Source: Siphonodentalium dalli
Taxonomy: Eukaryota > Mollusca > Scaphopoda > Gadilida > Siphonodentaliidae
Assembly: GCA_032622095.1 (NCBI GenBank)
Contig: CP136062.1
Span: 153,756,875-153,820,874 of the forward strand
Length of the DNA stretch: 64,000 nucleotides
Direction: 5' to 3'
Part shown: positions 34,701 through 43,700 of the stretch, piece by piece
Position numbering within the stretch: position 1 is the stretch's first letter
Layout of the letters: every line of letters begins with the position of its first letter
Position numbers and translations under genes: made by a program
Notes under the pieces: generated by a model
Told to the model about the DNA's origin: nothing
The model's database searches: none
What the model saw: the letters and a program-made list of their open reading frames with translations, nothing else

Positions 34701-37700
34701 TGATTTAAGATATTGTGGAAAGCAAATTGTATACCCAAAATTGTAAATTAATAAATTTGGAGTGTGTGGCTTTAGCCATTTCTTTACTAAATACTCAATG
34801 ACGAGTAGTTCAGTTAGGAAATGTTCAGATAATAAGTTACAGGCCTTAAGATTGGACGGGAATCACCGAATCAATTCTCGTAATGATTCTCGCGAAACTT
34901 TTCAATTTTTAGTCCTTTATTACAAACTTGATTCAGCATTTGATTTTCGAAATTTAAATGTATTTTGAGTCCTGAAGTTAAACAAATTGTTGATCTTATT
35001 ATCTCAACATTTCCCACCAATGAATAGGAATCCGTCTGAAAGAAGATAATGTAAATAACAGGTTGCAGACCCCACTCCCCCAAATCGAGGTGGCTTTTTG
35101 GGACGTTGGATTTTTTAAGAACAAAGAAGTCAATATTCCTGCAAAATTTGACTGCAAATAGACGATGTCCTGTGTGTTCTCAAAGATGAGCCACATACCA
35201 AGTATCAAGAGATTCTTTTGAAGAGTGCTCAATTTAACATTAAAGAGGTACTGTACACTAAATACAGCCATTTATGGAACCACCCCCTTTTATACTCAAC
35301 ATAATATATGCAACAAATGAATGAATTTAACCCTTTACCCAACAAACCGGCCAAAACCGGCCAAATAAAGCTTCAACAGCCTAAAATATCTTCGGTCTGT
35401 CTCAATAGAACCATACAAATATGGATATCATTGGAACCGGCTCCTTGACCACATTGTGATAGTTACAGTTATGCCCTGTGCCAATGCATTCTCTTATATA
35501 TGCGAGTCGACCATAGGTCGCCTCGCATATATAAGAGAATGCATTGGCCTAAAAAAAATATTTTTTTAACACTTTTTACCATTTTTTCTTACATTCTTTA
35601 ACAATTTTATAATTTTAAATGTGTTAAGCCAATGCATTCTCTTATATATGCGAGGCGACCTATGGTCGACTCGCATATATAAGAGAATGCATTGGCACAG
35701 GGCCCTTCTGTTGGGTAAAGGGTTAAGTCATTGATTAGTACAAAATACACTTGTGTGCTCTATGACTGATGTAAACAACAATTGAAAATGAATTTATGTA
35801 TCATGTGCACAACTCGGATGGACGGACGCCCTCTGACAGATGGACGGACATGCTGATTATAATATTCCTCCAAAATTTTGACAAAAAGTATATGATGTAC
35901 TCTTTAAAAGATAAGCATGATCATCTACATGTAAATGAATATTAGACTGTCACAATGTATACTTTTATAACTGATTGGGAGAATTTAGTTAAGAAAGGGT
36001 AAAACAACACCACTCACTGTCAATAACTCACCATTCTAGCCTGTTTCCTTTCTTCTTTCTCTTGTAGTTTTTTAAGTTTTTTCGCTCCGACCTTCCCATC
36101 CTGTTTACCAATGAGATCTTCTATATTATCATCATCACTATAGTCCTCATCTAAAACAAAACATGAAAACATTTATACACTCCAGAATGGAAAATGTGAA
36201 TGTCATTATTTTGAAAGCAGTCATGGTCAGTTGTGATGGTGAGCCTCCATACCAAATTTCATTCAGATCCGATAACCCATGGCTGAAATATCTGTGTGGA
36301 TGGACAAAAAATGTCAGATTTTTCATATAAGTAAAGAAGGATAACTCTAGAATGGAAAATGTGAACAACATCATTTGCTCTTCTTTTGAAAGCAGTTATG
36401 ATGGAAAATATCCATACCATTCAATCAATTTCATTCAAATCAGATAACCCATGGCTGATATAAATTCGAAGGGTAACTCTAGAACGGATAGCATGAACAA
36501 TGTAATTTCCCCTCTTTTGAAAGCCTTCATGATGGCGTACCGCCATAACAAATTTCATTCAGATCCAATAACCTATGGCTGAGATACCATATCTGCATAG
36601 ACAGGCCAGACAAAAATCCAGATTTCCAGATAAACAAAGAACGATATAGCCGTCTCTTAAAAGCAGTCATGATTGCAAACCTCCATACCAAATTTCATTC
36701 AGATATGATAACCCAAGGCTGAGATATATGACCGATGGACAGACGAACAAACAGACATGGGATGGGATGTTGGAATGTATTAACAGCACACGATGTCCTA
36801 TAAATAAATATATCGAGAAAGGGTGCATTCGATTGTTTATGGGTGACTTTGGGGTGTACTCGATTGTTGGCATAGAAGCCGAATGTTGCCGATACACTTC
36901 AGTTTCAAGTTTAAATATAAACAAATTGATGTTAGTTCTAATAAACTGGAATACAGTATCCCTGTCATAGAAATGGTATCAGGATGTTCTCGTACGTAAA
37001 ACAGCATCTTGCAATCCCAATATCTTAGCTGGTTTACATACGAGCAGAATTGGACTACTATTGAATAAGCAGTATGTAATTTGAGTTGTCAAAGGATTTA
37101 CCAGAATTGTTAGTATGATCGCTCCCAATCCTTGAAATCGGGTGTCTGTCATTTGCAGAATGAGGGCCCAAGCAGACTAGCATCACTAAATTCATCCTCT
37201 GGGGACCTCATATAACAATGATATGGTGTTTTCGTGACATTGATGGTGAGAGCGAACATTCACTTTAAAATACTTTCTACTTTCTTGTGGTATTGAGAGT
37301 TCACTGCCATATTATTTTAAAATTATTTTTAAATTATTTTTAAATTATTTTAAAATTATTTTAAAATTATTTTAAAATTATTTTAAAATTATTTTAAAAT
37401 TATTTTAAAATTATTTTAAAATTATTTTAAAATTATTTTTGCATTTGATAAGGCAGTGCAAACCCTGACCACTAGTTTAACGAGAGGCCGATCACGATCG
37501 GCAGATGTTAACCCATCCCTTGACAATAGTAAATTACTATGATCGGAATCACAAATGAGAGTTATGATGTTGAATTATAGAGTAAACTATTATGTACTAT
37601 TATAGACAAATGGACATAAAACAAATTATTGGAATTTATGGGTCACTTGCATTTATATATAAAGAGAATGCACTGGTACAGGATATGTAATGCTTCACCA

Positions 37701-40700
37701 CCACAGCCTTGGGTTAAATGTGAAAAAGATGACCTGGACATGGAACACTTGGGTTAAGAGAGTCCAATTTAAGTTTACAATGATAATCTAAAATTCTACC
37801 AACAAATACCCATCAAAATAAAGACACCTCATTAATATCCCATTAATATCAATTATATAGCAGAGCTTTCAAGGGAATCAGACATTGTTTATATTGATGC
37901 TGACATCTCTATTAATATAATGACCTCAGACCATCTGTAGAGTTATATTATCAGCTGTGCAATGCAGCACCCAACAAACTTTCAAAGCACTGTTTTATCA
38001 GGAAATCTTTCACAGACTGTCCATCATAATTAACCAGTATGTGGGATACAGTCTATCACAAAATAAATAACATTCTATTAACCAGTGGCAGCACAGTCCA
38101 ATATTGTGAACTACACATGTGTTCAGTTATCAGGAGGAATTATGTTATTTAACTGCTACTTGACATTAATGGGGGATCCCTGTATGCAAAACAGCTCTGT
38201 GGTGTAACAGCACCTTAACACTATTAATTTATGGGTTCATACCGTAACTAAATATATAAAGGGACACATTGGGAACCTTTTTATCAACTTGTATCATAAT
38301 CATCAATCTCTAAATGAAAACAAATGAAAGAGTCAATGACATTTTTTTTTTATTATTATTACATGTATAAAAGTTAAAAATAAATTTTAAAAAATAAAAA
38401 GAATTTTTCAATTTTGTTTATCCAAAAAGGGTCATAACTCCTTTAAAATTAATCGGATCAAACCCATATTCGAACTCGATCTGTATTTTGGGCTGTGAAA
38501 CTCACATACCAAATTTGGTTCCAATCAGATAAAAAATGTTTGAGTTATGGCAGAATGCGTGAACTCTAAGTTGAAAAAGGGCCATAACTCTGTAACAAAA
38601 TCTCGGATCAAACCCAAATTCGAACTCGATCTGTATTTTGGCTGAGAAACCCATATACAAAATCTGGTGTCGATCGGATAGAAAATGTTTGAGTTATCGC
38701 ATTACTCATAGTGTCTACGGATGGGTAAACATAAAAAATGGGCATATTATAATATTTATTAAAACCCTTATACAGTCACAGCAATAAGCGATGTTGTGGG
38801 AAACGCCTTGGAACAATGTGGAAATTAACATGCCACAAAATTAAATTTGACATGGGACATTTTTCCTAATTTCGAGGGCAGCTTATATAACTTCCAGGAG
38901 AATATGGAAAAATTATATTTCATTCAGCAGAAGAAAGTTTTAGGCCAAGGAGAACCCTGCACAAATGATATTTATAAAGATTTCACTTTAGTTCGCTAAT
39001 TTGAATATTGATAAACTTTTTTAACTCAATTGGATCATAAATCCAATTTTGGCATACTCATTTGGCCTAAAAAAGAATAGAAATGTTTCCAGTAAGATAT
39101 GGAAAATAAGTAGAGTTCACTCTGAACAATGCCCCTGTCAGCACAAATGATACTAGTACAAAATGCCTTGGTAGTATTTATAATAAATTGAACAGACACA
39201 TATACACAAGGGTGTTGCAGTCTTAATTTCTTAAAACACTGACTTCTGGTTTAAAAAATGTAGATCGGCAACTGAATGGCAGTTTTACTTTGATTGGAAA
39301 TCTACAAATGCGATTGTATCGATAAAACTAGTATGGGCGGACTCGGATAACTGATCGGCACAGTTTTACTTCAATCGGAGATCTACAAATGCGATTTTGT
39401 TTTGTTTCTGGTTTGTTGTTTTTTTTTTATAGAGTCGATAAAATTAGTAGGGGTGGATTAGAGGTCACGTAGACATCACTATTTTTTTAGGCCTCACTCA
39501 TTATGACTGGTTCATCTTCTCAATGAACAAATTAAATTAAACGACTTACCGGAATCATCATGCTGAACTCTGACCCTTCTCCTTGGTGCTCGTCTTCTCG
39601 CTCCAGCGGGCAGGTCACCCCCCTCACGTCTGTTTGCTCCCTGTGGCCTCCTAGCAGGTTCCTCCTCTTTTTTAGCTTTAAATAAATAAATGTTTTTGTC
39701 ATAGAAAATATCCTTGATGATAGAAAACGAAATATTTATCGCTTGATCTGGCTGATTTTGAGTTCTGGCCAGTGAATAATACTGTTTATATGACTTTATT
39801 ATTATTTAACCCTTTCAGTGCCAGGGGCCGATCTCATCGGCCCTAATTTACGGTCTGTAAAATCGGCCATAAAAAAATAAAAAACATTATTAAAATTTAA
39901 AAAAAATGTAAAAAGTAATAACAAATGATGAAAAATTGTTAGGCCAATGCATTCTCTTATATATGCGAGGCGACCTATGGTCGACTCGCATATATAAGAG
40001 AATGCATTGGCACAGGGTATATGGGTTGATACAAAAATCGGACATGGCACTCAAAGGGTTAAGAGATGGGTACTCTCGAGGAGTCGAGATCCAAATAAAT
40101 AGACATGTACGCTTATTATTTTTCCACACAAAAAATTGCATGCATAGGGCTGCAATGATTCAGACCTTCACGATGCGATTTTACTATCAGGCTGAGATGC
40201 AATTTTTTGCCAATTGATGGCTGTGAAAACTATATGGACCACTCAATAATTTTTAGTATGTATATTCTCATCAGTCTTCACCTAAGCATATTCATAAAAG
40301 TAAATTACAAGAAATGATCAAAATGCATAGCCGGGTATTAAAAGTAGAATATAACTAATACATCCACAGATCTGCCAAGATGTGAAGTTTTGAGTGGAAA
40401 AGTTTGTATGTCGGACTATTGATAACTCTGTATACTTGAATTGTTTTTGCATTGCATTGCACCCTCCCAGTACGATGCATTGCATCATGTCTTTAAAACG
40501 TGATGCATCGGAATCGCGATGAATCATTTCAGCCCTACCTACACAGCTTATTTGGACCCCTACGTTTATTAATTTCTGGGGTCAAAAATACATGGTTGCC
40601 AGAATTCCGATCGCAATACCTAAAATACAAACATTTTGAAGATGATTCCAGATCTTTTCTAAACACGCACTGCAATGAATGCAAACAGTATTAACACACC

Positions 40701-43700
40701 TGTTCTATTGTGATAAACTTGCACGAGATTGCACAAATTGAAGTGTGTGAATGAGCAAACCGGCCATAGGTATGGGGAGGCATGGTTTATATTAATTAAT
40801 AATATCAGCATCAATTACTGCGTCCTGTTGGATTCGTCCATTGTCACTCAATTCAGAGTGCATTACAACAGAACTTCCCGAATGTGGAAAAAAGAAAAAA
40901 AAACACCCCCGTTTCAGTCTGTCCTACAAAAATAGACTCATCTGACAAAGATATACAACCGGAAACGCCCTGGCAACATGTGGAATCTATGATGCCACAG
41001 CATTAAATTGGCCTTCAGACATTTTTCCTAATTTCGAGGGCTGATTACTATAGTCACCATATTTCACATGTAATACTTTGAATTAAAGGGGTACTGTAGA
41101 CAAAATCTGGCCATTTATGGGACCATCTCCTTTTATACTCAACAGAATATTTGCAACAAATGAAGGAATTTGAGCCATAGATTACTGCAAAATACACTCA
41201 TGTGTCTAGGAATGATGGTAGTTATAATGAAAATGAATTTATGGCTGGAGTCATAAATAAATTTTTTTTATAATTATCATGTTGTTTGTATCGTTCGTAT
41301 GTTAAATGGGTGTATTTTGCACCCATACATGGCTCAAATTCATTCATTTGTTGCATATATTCTGTTGAGTATAAAATGAGATGGTCCCAAAAATGCTACA
41401 GTACCCCTGTAAGGATGACACTAAACATAGGATTAGGTAACCATGTATTATTGTATTCTCCATACTGGTAAACTTGTAATCTGTTCCCAATAGAGTTGGG
41501 AGGTTAGGAAATTTACATTTCGGTTTCATTTTTTTTGGGGGAGAAAAACCTCGGTTTCGGTATTGGTTTTAGTATGCAATCCCTTAACATATAGCAATTA
41601 ATAGCTCAAGAATATACTAATAGTATAGTATAAGTACAGCCCTCAAAATTAGCCACAGCAATCAGCACTGCCATGGTAATCACATTTTGCTACAGCATTT
41701 TATTGCTGTGAGAGTTATGCTCCGTGAATTGGTCTATTTTAAGAAGTACACAGTAATCATGTAGATAACAGGACGTGTTAATTGTCGTAGTAGTTACGGC
41801 CCTGAAATGTTGAATATGTTAGTGAATAACATTGTATAGGCCCTAAATATGGTCAGAGACTAAAGTATGAAGACCTAGCTATTTATACATAAATGAGCTG
41901 ACACGGTCGGCATTTTCCAAATTAAAAACAAAAAATTCATGAATGATTTTGTGATAATTAAATTAAGGACAATGTGGTATAGTCAGTTGAACCTGTACTA
42001 TTCATCTTGGGGGAGACTGTGACACATTTAAATGTTGTCAATATAAGTTGAACACAGCCATGATAATGGAGTTTTGAAAGTTATTCATCGGTCGCAAGAC
42101 AAAGTGTCACATATATGCTGACTCGCAAGAGAGATTCGATCAAATGGATAGCAAATGACAGATCGGGGAACAGACTTTACTAAGCACCAAAAACATGGGT
42201 TTTTTTGCTCGGTTCGGTTTCTCGGTGTTGTCTCAACACCGAAATGTCGGTGTTAAAACCAACACTTTTACAACTCTAGTTCCCAGGATACCATCTAGAG
42301 AAAAAATTCAACTAAAATAAATCAACTACTGTGTTGTTAGATTTTCTGGTTCATTCATTTCATTGTTACATATGTCAATTAGGGATTTGGTGTTGAAAAT
42401 CAGATGTTCTGAGAATAGCCTTCAGTTTTCCAACCACTACTTTTATTCCACCCCCTCCTCTTAATCTTATTTAATTTTAGGATATTTTCCACCCCTTAAA
42501 TTTTATTCCGCCCCACAGCTCCCTTCTTTTATTTGGATCTTGAGAGTATGCGTCTTTATCAGTGGATTTTGATCAAAATATCCAACAGCAACAACTTCTT
42601 CTTCTTCTTCACTTTACAGCTCGCTGTCATTTACTGACAGTTATGAGCCGGTCCAGGTGCTACCACGGCCGAGTAACTTTATAACCCTGTGGTGACTCCA
42701 GTAGCGTTCTTTAACGTGCACACATCGAGGCATGTACACGGGTCAGCCATTAATATCCGCACCTGATCGGACAGCGTACTGCACCACAACAACATACCTG
42801 GACAAATGTTGTAATGTGGGAAGTCGGCAATTTTGCATTCGGATCTTTATTCAGTGATTTCAAATGAGACTTTTTAGCCTTACAAACTTGGTATCTGACC
42901 GAGTTCTGATTTTTGTCAGAATACCCTGACCAGGTTGCGATCCCTGGTCCGCTAGCACAAGAGACCAGTACGCTACCTCTCGGCTACCGACTGAAATTGT
43001 AAGCTTTCACTTTAGTGTAAAAAAAAACAACAAACATATGGTCCCGAATTTGTGCGACACTGACTGATAATTTTTGGGAAATATGAATTTGTATTATCTT
43101 TCATTTGTCATTTTCACAAAACGGCAATATCCATCTATTATAATTTATAATAAATAAGTCATGATATCAATGTCATATGCCTGACCTGTTCATTTGTTGC
43201 GCAATTCATTCATTGATTCAAATTCAATGATTGTGCTAGTCTGACCAGACCTGGTAATATGGCTAAGGCCATCCAGGTCTGACCGCGGCGGCGCATCAGC
43301 TTAGACGGCTATTTAATTTTTTTAAATACACTTAATTTTACAAATCAACTAACATAGTCATTAATGTTAACAATATTGCAATATATATTAGCTCTGACAC
43401 CTACCAGAACGTGTGTATAATTCCGTAATAATTTAATCCAAAAATCCAGTCGGAAAACATGTTGACAAAACGTGGTTAAATGGCCGAAGCAGGAGGAGCT
43501 AACATATCACATGACTACGTGCGTCTCGTGCATGGCAAACATGATTCTGCAACTCGCATTACTGTACCAGGATGTTAACAGTACGCATGTGTAACAAATT
43601 GGAGTTGGTAATTAGTAAAAACTACACGCATGCGCAGATTGTAGTTCCCCTCAACTTGAATTGTATCAGGGCAACCTGAATTGTACACTCAATGTGAACG

